Part shown: in pieces, positions 27,522 to 37,421 of the stretch
Position numbering within the stretch: the first letter of the stretch is position 1
Layout: each line of letters starts with the position of its first letter
Notes under the pieces: model-generated
Databases searched by the model: none
Seen by the model: the letters and a program-made list of their open reading frames with translations, nothing else
What the model was told of the DNA's origin: nothing
DNA from: Candidatus Accumulibacter cognatus
GTDB taxonomy: Bacteria > Pseudomonadota > Gammaproteobacteria > Burkholderiales > Rhodocyclaceae
Length of the DNA: 64,000 nt
NCBI GenBank assembly: GCA_013414765.1
Contig: CP058708.1
Span: 4,818,748 to 4,882,747, forward strand
Direction of reading: 5' to 3'
Program-made: the position numbers and the translations under genes

Positions 27522-28546
27522 CAGGCACTCCCTGGAACATTGACGGCCACCGCCTCGATCTCGACGAGAAGGTCTTGTCGGCAGATGTCGGCTTGCACGA
27601 ATAGAACCGCTGCCGCACCCATCGGAGCACTCAGCATATCCCGCACCACCGGAAAATCCTCCGCATGGCGGATGTAGACACGGTACGCAAGCCCACCCAG
27701 CGTAAATGTCGTGTGGCGGCTCAGACGGTTGGCTTCAGCGAGAACGGCCTCGATATTGGCCAGCGCCTCGCGCGTTTGCCCGCAGATATCCCCGAGGTGC
27801 ACCGTGCGGTGTCCGACGATGCTCGCCGTTCCGGAAATGAACAGGCACTCCCGTTCGGGCAGGGTCACGAGCACCGCACGTGAGAAAGTGGGGCTGCGTG
27901 GCCCGTACTCCATCGGGTAGTGGTAGGCACTCACCTGGCGTGGGTTCTCGACCGGTTGTACCGGCGTTCGACCAGCAATGAAGGCGATGCTCAGCGGTCC
28001 CTGCGGCAGACCGATCGTACAGGCCGCGGGAACGTCACCGGTGGCCGCCCGAGCGCAGGCAGCAAATGCATCGTGCCGGCCAATGTTGAACTGGCGATAG
28101 CGTTCGAGGCCATTGGTTTCGCCGTTGATGTCGGCAAGATAATTCCAGACGCGCCAGAGGTGTGGCAACTCCTGCGCGGCAAGTAGCCGGAAAATACGCC
28201 GGTAGGCTTCCCCGGTTGCCTGCTGCAGGGTGCTTTCCCGGCCGGTGGTCGAAAAGGCCTGCTCTTCGAGTTCGATGACACCGAACAGGACTTCCCGGCT
28301 GCGCCGGAAAGCGATTCCTTCAAACTCGCCGGGGTGACTGTCGCCCGCACTGATCCACAGTTCATGAACGGCTTCGCCAGGATAACCGAGCAGCGGCGCA
28401 ACCACCGTCTGCATCGGCCAGCACTCCGCCGGAGGCGCGGATGGCCGGCAGCCGATCAGCGTGCCGCCGAGGATCTCCCGGACTGGGACTTCGGCATCCA
28501 CGAGCGGTCGCCGACGACAGACATCGGAACGAAAAGCGAGGCTCAC
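27521..28546 (-). CDS. Chorismatase-like enzyme (XanB2/FkbO/Hyg5 family)
   Basis: The 341-residue protein starts at GTG 28544-28546, overlapping the halogenase stop (GTGA). Family blocks are clear: LWRVWNYLADINGETNGLERY, QVSAYHYPMEYGP, FISGTASIVGHRTVHLGD and a YjgF-like C-terminal half with FVQADICRQDLLVEIEA. Enzymes of this group cleave chorismate to hydroxybenzoate or a dihydroxycyclohexadiene acid; XanB2 makes 3- and 4-hydroxybenzoate for the aryl end of xanthomonadin. The precise product here cannot be assigned from sequence alone. It lies between a halogenase and an outer-membrane protein. Confidence 0.82.
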   Translation of the reverse strand: MSLAFRSDVCRRRPLVDAEVPVREILGGTLIGCRPSAPPAECWPMQTVVAPLLGYPGEAVHELWISAGDSHPGEFEGIAFRRSREVLFGVIELEEQAFSTTGRESTLQQATGEAYRRIFRLLAAQELPHLWRVWNYLADINGETNGLERYRQFNIGRHDAFAACARAATGDVPAACTIGLPQGPLSIAFIAGRTPVQPVENPRQVSAYHYPMEYGPRSPTFSRAVLVTLPERECLFISGTASIVGHRTVHLGDICGQTREALANIEAVLAEANRLSRHTTFTLGGLAYRVYIRHAEDFPVVRDMLSAPMGAAAVLFVQADICRQDLLVEIEAVAVNVPGSA

Positions 28547-29880
28547 GGGGTGGCGTTCAGGGCAGGATCATCGACCCGGCGGATGTTGAAACGCCGGCGC
28601 CTCCAACCCATGAAGGCGCGCCGGGGCTGGATGGCATTGGCGAAATAGTAGAGCAGCTTGAACATCCGTAGCGAGCGCCAGATCGGCGTCTTGCCGAAAA
28701 TGTCGCCTGCGAGCACCGACAGCAGCGCTTCCTTGACCCGGAAGATGTTCTTGGGTCCCATGAAGAAGTCTCGCATGATCGGATTGGTGACCCGGTAGAT
28801 GAACCACGAAAACTGCTTCGGACCGTGCTGCATCAGGTGGTCGAAGTGCTTGAGCGCCGCCGCCGCTTCGTCAGGCCGCCGCAGACAGGTGTCGATGGTT
28901 TCGGCGCCAATCAGGCCGCTATGCATCGCCAGCAGTACGCCGGAAGAAAAAACCGGGTCGATGAAAGCATAGGCATCGCCGAGCAACAGGTAGTTGCTGC
29001 CATGCGTGCGCTCGGACACGTAGGAAAAATTTCCGGTTGCCTCGACCGGGTTGATCAGCCTGGCCTCCTTGAGGCGCATGGCGAGTGCCGGGCAAAAGGC
29101 AATGCCGTCGTGCAGGAAGCGCTCGATGCTCCGTTGCCCCCTGGTCTTCATGAAATACGGCCAGGTGACCATGCCGACGCTGGTCACGTCGCCCTGCATC
29201 GGAATGAACCAGAACCAGCCATGCTCGAACCAGAAGATGGTGATGTTGCCTTCCGCCTGCCCGGCGCTGCGGCTGGCGCCAGCGAAATGCCCATAGACGG
29301 CCGAACTGTTGTGCCGCGGGTTGCGGTGCTTGATCTGGAAGCGATTGGCCAGGAAGGTGTCACGCCCGGAGGCATCGACGACGAAACGTGCCTTCCATTC
29401 GAGTTCGCGACCATTTTCCTGGCGGGCGCGGACCCGCACGCTGTTGTCGGGCAGGAAGTCGACTGCCTTTGCCTTGCAACCTTCGTGGACCTCGACCCCT
29501 TTGCGCGCGGCATTGCGGATCAGGATGGCGTCGAACTCCGCCCGTTTCACCTGGTAGGCGTAAGGCATCGACTTGTCCCAGGCATCTGCGAAATGAAAGG
29601 TCTGCGGCATGGGGTGCTGCGGCGAGACAAACTCGGCTGCCCATTTTTCCATGCCGATGGCCCTAACCTCACCGGCAACGCCAAGCCGTTCGAAGAGCGG
29701 CAGATTGGCCGGCAGCAGGGATTCGCCAATGTGGAAGCGAGGGTGTCGCGATTTCTCGAGCAGGACGACACGATAGCCTTTCTCGACGAGCAAAGGAGCA
29801 ATCGTCGACCCGGCCGGACCGCCACCGATCACCAGGACATCGCATTCCCGGTACTCCCCTCCCCCAGACTCAAGCTGCAT
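28543..29880 (-). CDS. Flavin-dependent halogenase
   Basis: The 445-residue FAD enzyme has a dinucleotide-binding GGGPAG at 19-24 and the halogenase signature WxWxIP at 222-227 (WFWFIP), which keeps the flavin site from acting as a monooxygenase. A lysine at 79 (MEKWAAEF) sits where the HOX-chloramine-forming lysine is expected. GDAYAFIDPVFSSGV and LLGDAY blocks complete the FAD fold. It belongs to the phenol/pyrrole-type or carrier-bound substrate halogenases rather than the tryptophan group, judged by length. Next to a chorismatase it most likely halogenates a hydroxybenzoyl unit, as proposed for brominated xanthomonadins. Confidence 0.85.
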   Translation of the reverse strand: MQLESGGGEYRECDVLVIGGGPAGSTIAPLLVEKGYRVVLLEKSRHPRFHIGESLLPANLPLFERLGVAGEVRAIGMEKWAAEFVSPQHPMPQTFHFADAWDKSMPYAYQVKRAEFDAILIRNAARKGVEVHEGCKAKAVDFLPDNSVRVRARQENGRELEWKARFVVDASGRDTFLANRFQIKHRNPRHNSSAVYGHFAGASRSAGQAEGNITIFWFEHGWFWFIPMQGDVTSVGMVTWPYFMKTRGQRSIERFLHDGIAFCPALAMRLKEARLINPVEATGNFSYVSERTHGSNYLLLGDAYAFIDPVFSSGVLLAMHSGLIGAETIDTCLRRPDEAAAALKHFDHLMQHGPKQFSWFIYRVTNPIMRDFFMGPKNIFRVKEALLSVLAGDIFGKTPIWRSLRMFKLLYYFANAIQPRRAFMGWRRRRFNIRRVDDPALNATP

Positions 29881-29936
29881 GCCCTCAACCCCTGTCAGTC
29901 ACTGCTCCAGCGGCGAAAGTCGCCAAGAACCCTATA

Positions 29937-31580
29937 TTATACTGTCCACGGCATGGTTGATCCCAGCGCTTGCGGCGTGCAGCACGCATCCGGTTCCGTT
30001 GCCGGACGCGCTGGACGGCGGGAAATCCTGATCGGCGACATGGCGGCGATGGCATCCGCTTTCAGCTCCGGACTCAGGAAGGGCTGCAGGCCGACCGGTT
30101 GGCGCGGATGGCGGACAAACTCCCGCCGGGCAAGTTCCAGCTCCTCCTTGTTGGCACTGAAGTAACGAGCCGCGGCGACGGTTTCCGGCAGGTGCCGGAC
30201 GACATGCCAGAGGCTCCAGCGATGCTGCCAGAGTCGCTTCGCAAAGCGATGGCGATAGCCCCGGCTGTCGTAGTAGCGCTTGACGTGCCAGTTGTAGAGC
30301 GCGTCCATCTCCTCGCGCGACGAGAACCCGTGTGGCTTGAAGACAAAATTCAGGCAGTTCATCAGCCGCCAGTCTTCGATGAAGTCTCCTTCCTTGCCAC
30401 TGACGCACTCGTCCCAGATCGGCGCACCATACATCGGGCTGAACTTGGTCATGTTCATTTCGTCGAGATCGAGAGACAGAATGAAGTCACTCGTATGTCT
30501 GAGCGTTTCCGGTGTTTCTCCCGGCAATCCGAAGATGAACAGGCCCTTGGCGCGCAAACCGGCGGCGTGGATCCGTTCGACAGTCTTCTTCACTTCGGGC
30601 AGTGTTACCCCGGCCTTGTGGCGTTCCATCATTCCCGGATCGGCCGATTCGATGCCCATCGACACCATCAGCGCGCCGGCCTTCTTCAGCATGGCCAGCA
30701 TTTCGTCGGAGGTGTGACCGGTGCGGATGGCGCAGTTGAAGTTCATGCCCAGCGGCTGCTCGATCAGCATTTCGCACAGTTCGGTGACTCGTTTCCTGTG
30801 GGCCGTGAACAGATCATCGTAAAAGTTGATGTGGCGGACACCGAAGCGATCCCGAAGGTATTTCATGTGCTCGTACGTGTACTGAGCCGAGTTGGTCTTG
30901 TACAGGCGCTCGAAAACCGTGCGGTCGCAGAATGAGCAGGTGTAGGGGCAGCCACGCGAAGTGATCATCGTCGCACCGTGGCGTTTCTCGTAGGCAAACA
31001 GTGGCAAGTGATAGCCATGCGGAAACCCGGCCAGCTTTTCGTACGCCGGAAAGGGCAGCTCGTCGAGATTCAGGATACGGTGTCGGCGCGGATTGCAGAC
31101 GACCTGGCCGTCGCCGTTGCGGAATACGAGGTTGTCGATCTCCGCCAGTGCCTTGCCGTTTGCAAGGTCGAGCAGGCAGCCCTCACCCTCACCGATGCAC
31201 AGGTAGTCGATTTCGGGAAAGTGCTCAAGAATCGGCGCGCCAATTGATGACACATGCACGGCCCCGAAGACGATTCTGATCTCCGGCCGCTTCCTCTTGA
31301 TGAAGGCAGCGAGGTCGACCCCGTCCATGAAGCTGGAAGTTGTTGCACTGATGCCTACGAGATCCGGCCGGCTCGCCAGGACGATTTCGGCGTTGGCCGC
31401 TATTCCCGGCGGCGCATACGGGCCGAGGCAGTCATGCAGCTCGGTCGGATGGCCATGCTTCTCCAGCCAGCTCGCGAGCTGCATGATGCCGATCGGCGGC
31501 ATGCGGTTGGCCAGCACCGAAAAATCGGGCTGCCCCGGAACGAAATTGAAACCGGCTGGGTGAACCAAGGTTACGCGCAC
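29937..31580 (-). CDS. B12-binding-domain-type radical SAM protein
   Basis: The 547-residue protein starts at GTG 31578-31580 with GAGGAG 6 bases upstream. Residues 1-160 form a cobalamin-binding-like Rossmann domain (VHPAGFNF, VGISATTSSF, IGEGEG), but the DxHxxG histidine motif is replaced by HDCLGP. The radical SAM motif CPYTCSFC gives C211, C215 and C218; GGDPGMMERHKAG-like and FGLPGETPETL segments follow (IFGLPGE). BchE/HpnJ-like members carry out methylations, cyclisations or rearrangements. First gene of the putative operon, 56 bases before the halogenase. Substrate unknown. Confidence 0.82.
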   Translation of the reverse strand: MRVTLVHPAGFNFVPGQPDFSVLANRMPPIGIMQLASWLEKHGHPTELHDCLGPYAPPGIAANAEIVLASRPDLVGISATTSSFMDGVDLAAFIKRKRPEIRIVFGAVHVSSIGAPILEHFPEIDYLCIGEGEGCLLDLANGKALAEIDNLVFRNGDGQVVCNPRRHRILNLDELPFPAYEKLAGFPHGYHLPLFAYEKRHGATMITSRGCPYTCSFCDRTVFERLYKTNSAQYTYEHMKYLRDRFGVRHINFYDDLFTAHRKRVTELCEMLIEQPLGMNFNCAIRTGHTSDEMLAMLKKAGALMVSMGIESADPGMMERHKAGVTLPEVKKTVERIHAAGLRAKGLFIFGLPGETPETLRHTSDFILSLDLDEMNMTKFSPMYGAPIWDECVSGKEGDFIEDWRLMNCLNFVFKPHGFSSREEMDALYNWHVKRYYDSRGYRHRFAKRLWQHRWSLWHVVRHLPETVAAARYFSANKEELELARREFVRHPRQPVGLQPFLSPELKADAIAAMSPIRISRRPARPATEPDACCTPQALGSTMPWTV

Positions 31581-32012
31581 GCTTTGCTCCTCGACAAACG
31601 TCCCCGAATCCTGCTGGAAATGTTTCGGCCAAGGCGGCCTGCGTGATCATCTGCAGACTGCCCGGCCGCCTAGAACTGCCTTCTGCCCTGAGCGCAGGCG
31701 TGAATCGGTCTGGTCGGCACACCAAGCAGAACTTACCACGAAGTGCCGGTGACCAGCGCACCATCCTCAGGGAAGCACAACCCGACTACGTGTAGACTCG
31801 GGCTGCGCGCTGACCTGGGCAGCGACGAGAGCGCCGCTCAGACAACGTGTATGCAATGTCCATTTCATGGCGGTAATCTCGAGAATGATCCAATTGGCGA
31901 ACACCGACCGGACCCGATCGATCAGCGCGCCAACGGCCACGCACTCGCCCGTAACCATGGCCATGAGCGCTGTTCAGTCTTTTCCGTGCCGCGAAATGCG
32001 TCCCCGCCGGCG
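31581..32012. other. Intergenic region upstream of pigment-like operon
   Basis: These 432 bases lie between the radical SAM start and the lipoprotein stop. They should include the promoter of the minus-strand seven-gene operon, but no convincing -35/-10 pair was found. A 33-codon minus-strand frame with a signal-like start (MKWTLHTRCLSGALVAAQVSA, near 31767-31868) is too weakly supported to call. Confidence 0.4.
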
Positions 32013-32705
32013 TCAGCGGTAGGCCGGCTCGCTGGCGTTATGAATTATCCATACCAGATGAGCACTGCCAATATCGCCCATCGAACCTCCAGCAAAAATC
32101 AGACGGCCCTGGTTCTTGTAGACCAGTTCCTGACGGTGCTTGTCGCTCCCAAAGAAGAAGGGGATGAAAGCCTTGCCGGTAAGGTATGCACCCTGGTCGC
32201 TGGGCTGTCCGACAAGGTCGGTCACCTGTTTCATGGGCATGCCAATCTGTAGCTGTGTGAACTTGCTGCCCGGTGCCGGCTTGCCGGTGATCTCCCCTTC
32301 CCAGTCGCGCAATCCCTTGACGGACTGGCCGTAACCCGCCTCGACCCTGGAGGAATCCACGACCTCACCCTTGCTGTTCATTCCGGGGCCGATCTTGCCC
32401 GATGGAGTTTCCGGGGTCGGCGCCGCAGGCTGGGCGGCTGCTACTGGCTGCGCAGACTGGACGGGCGGAGTGGGCTGCTCGGCCTTCGCAGTCTTGGAGC
32501 CTTTCTTGGCTGGCCTGGCCTGCTGGTTCATCTGTGTTGCCGGCACCGTCTGCGGCACTGCCACGCTATTCTCCGCCTGTGTTACTTGGGCCGGTACAGC
32601 AGACTGAGCACCGTCGCTCTTACCGGGATTGCTTGAGCAGCCCGACACACCTGCCGTGACCAGAAGCACCAGCAACGAACGGCCATAAACCCTCTCCTTC
32701 GACAT
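32013..32705 (-). CDS. Lipoprotein with Pro/Ala-rich linker and SmpA/BamE-like end
   Basis: The 230-residue precursor starts at ATG 32703-32705, preceded by GGGGGAGG. The lipobox ends VSGC, followed by a 90-residue Ala/Pro/Gln/Lys-rich linker and a folded C-terminal part. There, FTQLQIGMPMKQVTDLVGQPSDQG resembles the start of SmpA/OmlA (BamE-fold) domains and the rest (FFGSDKHRQELVYKNQGRLIF) is beta-rich. Probably an envelope protein; partner unknown. Divergent from groES, with which it shares a 323-base upstream region. Confidence 0.65.
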   Translation of the reverse strand: MSKERVYGRSLLVLLVTAGVSGCSSNPGKSDGAQSAVPAQVTQAENSVAVPQTVPATQMNQQARPAKKGSKTAKAEQPTPPVQSAQPVAAAQPAAPTPETPSGKIGPGMNSKGEVVDSSRVEAGYGQSVKGLRDWEGEITGKPAPGSKFTQLQIGMPMKQVTDLVGQPSDQGAYLTGKAFIPFFFGSDKHRQELVYKNQGRLIFAGGSMGDIGSAHLVWIIHNASEPAYR

Positions 32706-32888
32706 GCCTCCCCCCTTCTGACGATTGAATAAAAACTGTAGGTGACGATCCACCTGCTTGAGGAATCTATCTTTCAATCAGTATGCTGTCAATCCATTGC
32801 CAAGTTTGCGGTTTCTACGCTTTCCTGGGCAATCAATGCCGGAAAGTTGCAAACCGTGCAATCAGCCCGGAAGGTCATCTCGCAGGCC

Positions 32889-32917
32889 TTGAAATTCACG
32901 TCACCCGGATCTATTAT
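32889..32917 (+). promoter_or_regulatory. Sigma-70 promoter of groESL
   Basis: TTGAAA (32889-32894), a 17-base spacer and TATTAT (32912-32917) form a near-consensus vegetative promoter. Its last -10 base is the first base of the CIRCE operator, so repressor binding would block transcription initiation. Confidence 0.82.
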
Positions 32918-32943
32918 TAGCACTCGTTAGCGGCGAGTGCTAA
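32917..32943 (+). promoter_or_regulatory. CIRCE operator (HrcA-binding site)
   Basis: The sequence is TTAGCACTC, nine bases, GAGTGCTAA: a perfect copy of the CIRCE inverted repeat recognised by the HrcA repressor. It overlaps the groESL promoter start region, indicating HrcA control of the chaperonin operon. hrcA itself is not in the window. Confidence 0.97.
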
Positions 32944-33028
32944 TATTTTTACTCCTGAGTCTTTACCCAGGGCTACAGGATCTGACCGTCGATATCCGTT
33001 TATATGCTTAACCCCAAGGAGAAACTGC

Positions 33029-33319
33029 ATGAAAATTCGCCCGTTGCATGATCGCGTGATTGTCAAACGTCTTGAAGAGGAGCGCAGGACCGCCTCCGGT
33101 ATCGTCATTCCCGATACAGCTGCCGAGAAACCTGACCAAGGCGAAATTCGCGCCGTTGGCAATGGCAAGATTCTTGATGATGGCAGCGTCCGCGCCCTGG
33201 CCGTGAAGGTTGGCGACCGGGTCCTGTTTGGCAAATACGCCGGTCAGACCGTCAAGGTCGATGGAGAGGAACTGCTGGTCATGCGTGAAGAAGACATCAT
33301 GGGCGTCATCGAGGCGTAG
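33029..33319 (+). CDS. groES: Co-chaperonin GroES
   Basis: The 96-residue protein opens [20 protein letters not shown] and contains the mobile loop ([18 protein letters not shown]) and [12 protein letters not shown], typical Hsp10. AAGGAG lies 7-8 bases before the ATG. It caps the GroEL ring encoded 83 bases downstream. Expression is from a sigma-70 promoter with CIRCE upstream. Confidence 0.98.
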   Translation: MKIRPLHDRVIVKRLEEERRTASGIVIPDTAAEKPDQGEIRAVGNGKILDDGSVRALAVKVGDRVLFGKYAGQTVKVDGEELLVMREEDIMGVIEA

Positions 33320-33342
33320 AGGTCGCGTTCGCACAGCCTTAG

Positions 33343-35058
<1,716 letters not shown>

Positions 35059-35081
35059 TGTCCGCAGGGCCATCGTTCCTG

Positions 35082-35112
35082 AAAAAAACCCCGCTTCGGC
35101 GGGGTTTTTTTA
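35082..35112. terminator. Bidirectional terminator between groEL and ppiD
   Basis: An A-run, the stem CCCCGC, a TTCG tetraloop, GCGGGG and a run of seven T residues make a textbook rho-independent terminator. The A-run lets it also end the convergent ppiD transcript. Confidence 0.93.
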
Positions 35113-35128
35113 TTGGGTAAAACGGGGG

Positions 35129-37036
35129 CTACCGTTCCTTGCTTTCCAGCGCCGATTTGTTGATGTCGATCTTGTAGCGCAGGCGTAGTCCGGCAAGGTA
35201 GGCAGCAAAATCCTCCTGCCCAAGGATCGTGCCGTATTCGGCTTGCAAGGCCTTGCGCCGGTTGTCGTCCACCTTTTCCGGATGGCTGACCGTCATGATC
35301 TTGTAGAGCATATAGCCCCCGCCTTCCGCATCAGCACCCACATAGGCCGGCAGCTGGCGGACATCGGCTCTAAAGATCGCCTTCAGCGACGCCTCCGGAA
35401 ACTGACGGCCATCCTGCCTGGAAACTCTCCTGACTGGCGCCCAGGCAAGTTTATCCTCCGCCCCCTGCTGCAACTCGCGGAGTTTCGACTCGCCTGCAGC
35501 ACGGGCCAGTACCGCCTCTTCCTCAGCCTTGAGCAGCGCTTCAATCTCAGCCTTGACGATCGCCAAGGGCTGCGTGCTCGCGGGCCGGTATTCGATCACC
35601 CGGGCGGCCAGAAGCGTATTGGGAGCAACCTCGACCGCCTCGGTATTTCGTTTGTTCTTCAGTGAATCGTCCGAAAACACCGCGGCAAGCACTTTCTGGT
35701 TACCCAGCTGGCCCAAGCCAGCCAACTTATCCGGGGAAAGGCCGCGCGGCAACCAGCCGGACTGCTGGATTTTCAGTCTGAACTTCTCGGCGGCCGGCTG
35801 CAGGCTGTCCGGTTGCTCGTAGATCATGTTGCTGAAGGTCTCGGCAGCCTCGGCAAACTGTCGTGAAGCTGCTTGCCGCCGCAGTTCCTCTTCGATCTCC
35901 GGACGCGCGTCGGCAAGCGAACGCAACTTGCCCGGTTTGATTGCCGTCAGCTTGATGATGTGATAGCCGAATTCGGACTGCACCAGACCGGAAAGCTCAT
36001 TCTCTCGCAGGCCGAACACGCTATCCTCGAACGGCTTGACCATCATGCCACGCCCAAAAAAGCCAAGATCTCCCCCTTTTTCGGCAGATCCGGGATCCTG
36101 CGAATGCTGCCTGGCCAGCTCGGCAAATCTCGCCGGCGACTTCTGGACTTCCTTCAGCACATCTTCCGCCTTGGCGCGTGCTTTTTCCCGGTCCACCTCG
36201 CCGCTCGCCAGAATCAGGATATGACTGGCTCGCCTCTCCTCGGCTTGCTGGTAACGATCCTGGTGGCTCTCGTACCAAGCTGTCACTTCTCCATCGCTGG
36301 GCTTGACCTGCGCCAGCAATCCTTCGAGAGACAGGACCACGTACTCGACCTTGGCTTGCTCCGCCACTTCAAAGCGCTTCAGGTTCTGTGCATAGTATTT
36401 CTCGATGGCCGGCAGCGTGATTTTCACCTGGTCGGCAAACTGCCCCGGGGTGAATCGCCACTCGGCAATCTGCCGCTCCTCGGTCTGTATGCGCAGCAGC
36501 TTATCGACCACCTTATTGCCAGCAATGCCGGTATCTCCAACTGCGCCGACCAGTTGCTGGAGCGTGAGATCCTGTCGCATCTGCGCCTCGAATTGGGCTT
36601 GTGACATGCCCTGGGCGGCAAGCGCAGCCTGGTAGCGAGCCATTGAAAACCGACCATTTTCCTGCAGGGCCGGGATCTTGGCGATGACATCGCGAAGCAG
36701 GTCATCGCCGGCACCCAGTCGTCCTTGCGATGCCTCAAGGAGCAGCAGTCGCTGATCCACCAGTGAATTCAGAACCGCCAGCCTTGCTGCCGGCGTATTC
36801 ATCGACTCTGGAAGGAAACTGGCGCCCAGTACCTGCCGCATGCGATCCTGCTGGGCACGCCAGGCCTGGTCGAACTGCAGTATGGTGATCTTGGTGTCCC
36901 CCACTCTGGCCAGATCGGCCCCCGCCCCAGTGTTGCGCACATACGAGTCAACGCCCCAGAAGGCAAAAGGCAGGGTGATCAAGGCAAGGAATATCTGAAC
37001 AACTCTCTTGTTGTTGCGAACGGCATCAAAGAACAT
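35129..37036 (-). CDS. ppiD: Periplasmic folding chaperone PpiD (SurA-like, parvulin)
   Basis: The 635-residue inner-membrane-anchored protein has one N-terminal membrane helix (about 10-32, VVQIFLALITLPFAFWGV), a SurA-type N-terminal chaperone region with the SFLPESMNTPAARLAVLNSLVDQRLLLLEA block, and one parvulin domain near 268-362 (RRASHILI, GGDLGFFGRGMMVKPFEDSVFGL, EFGYHIIKL). It assists outer-membrane and secreted proteins emerging from the Sec translocon. The start has no obvious ribosome-binding site. It lies after lon and two tRNA genes, in the place where hupB is often found. Confidence 0.92.
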   Translation of the reverse strand: MFFDAVRNNKRVVQIFLALITLPFAFWGVDSYVRNTGAGADLARVGDTKITILQFDQAWRAQQDRMRQVLGASFLPESMNTPAARLAVLNSLVDQRLLLLEASQGRLGAGDDLLRDVIAKIPALQENGRFSMARYQAALAAQGMSQAQFEAQMRQDLTLQQLVGAVGDTGIAGNKVVDKLLRIQTEERQIAEWRFTPGQFADQVKITLPAIEKYYAQNLKRFEVAEQAKVEYVVLSLEGLLAQVKPSDGEVTAWYESHQDRYQQAEERRASHILILASGEVDREKARAKAEDVLKEVQKSPARFAELARQHSQDPGSAEKGGDLGFFGRGMMVKPFEDSVFGLRENELSGLVQSEFGYHIIKLTAIKPGKLRSLADARPEIEEELRRQAASRQFAEAAETFSNMIYEQPDSLQPAAEKFRLKIQQSGWLPRGLSPDKLAGLGQLGNQKVLAAVFSDDSLKNKRNTEAVEVAPNTLLAARVIEYRPASTQPLAIVKAEIEALLKAEEEAVLARAAGESKLRELQQGAEDKLAWAPVRRVSRQDGRQFPEASLKAIFRADVRQLPAYVGADAEGGGYMLYKIMTVSHPEKVDDNRRKALQAEYGTILGQEDFAAYLAGLRLRYKIDINKSALESKER

Positions 37037-37071
37037 GGGGGTAGCTCGCTAACTTACTGGAACGTTGAAGC

Positions 37072-37097
37072 AAAAAAGGCGAACTTGCGTTCGCCTT
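37072..37097 (-). terminator. Terminator after the tRNA-Asp gene
   Basis: A 9-bp stem (arms 37076-37084 and 37089-37097, AAGGCGAAC with its complement) and a TTGC loop are followed on the minus strand by a six-T run. It ends the tRNA-Val/tRNA-Asp transcript before ppiD. Confidence 0.85.
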
Positions 37098-37104
37098 TCG
37101 GCTG

Positions 37105-37181
37105 TGGCGGAGTGGACGGGGCTCGAACCCGCGACCCCCGGCGTGACAGGCCGGTATTCTAACCAACTGAACTACCACTCC
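37105..37181 (-). tRNA. tRNA-Asp (GTC)
   Basis: The minus-strand sequence begins GGAGTGGTAGTTCAGTTGG, has the anticodon loop CTGTCAC (anticodon GTC), the T arm GGTTCGAGCC, and acceptor arms GGAGTGG/CCACTCC followed by discriminator G and an encoded CCA. 77 bases including CCA. Confidence 0.95.
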
Positions 37182-37207
37182 CGAACGCTCTGCAACACCG
37201 TTCTTTC

Positions 37208-37283
37208 TGGTGGGTGCTGACGGGCTCGAACCGCCGACATCCAGCTTGTAAGGCTAGCGCTCTACCAACTGAGCTAAGCACCC
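37208..37283 (-). tRNA. tRNA-Val (TAC)
   Basis: The minus-strand sequence begins GGGTGCTTAGCTCAGTTGG, has the anticodon loop CTTACAA (anticodon TAC), the T arm GGTTCGAGCC, and acceptor arms GGGTGCT/AGCACCC followed by discriminator A and encoded CCA. 76 bases including CCA. It lies 26 bases upstream of tRNA-Asp on the same strand and is probably cotranscribed. Confidence 0.95.
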
Positions 37284-37421
37284 TTCGTGTGACCAAAGCA
37301 TGAAGTTTGAAGTCTACCGCATCCGTCCCCACTTGGCCAGACCGAAACTACATCCCTTGACCATGGGTCAGCAGGCAGGACCAAACGATGCGCGCGCCCG
37401 CCGACAGGCTGGCACTGACGT

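Noticed and set aside
28825-30165. 446-codon plus-strand frame opposite the halogenase
   Set aside because: Antisense to a gene with intact FAD and WxWxIP motifs; no protein-like features.
31767-31964. Minus-strand 65-codon frame with a signal-like internal start
   Set aside because: Weak ribosome-binding site, no homology, and low coding signal; left as intergenic.
32888-32910. Possible sigma-32 promoter at groESL (CTTGAA present)
   Set aside because: The only CCCG-like -10 candidate is 10 bases away instead of 13-14; the sigma-70 reading is far better.
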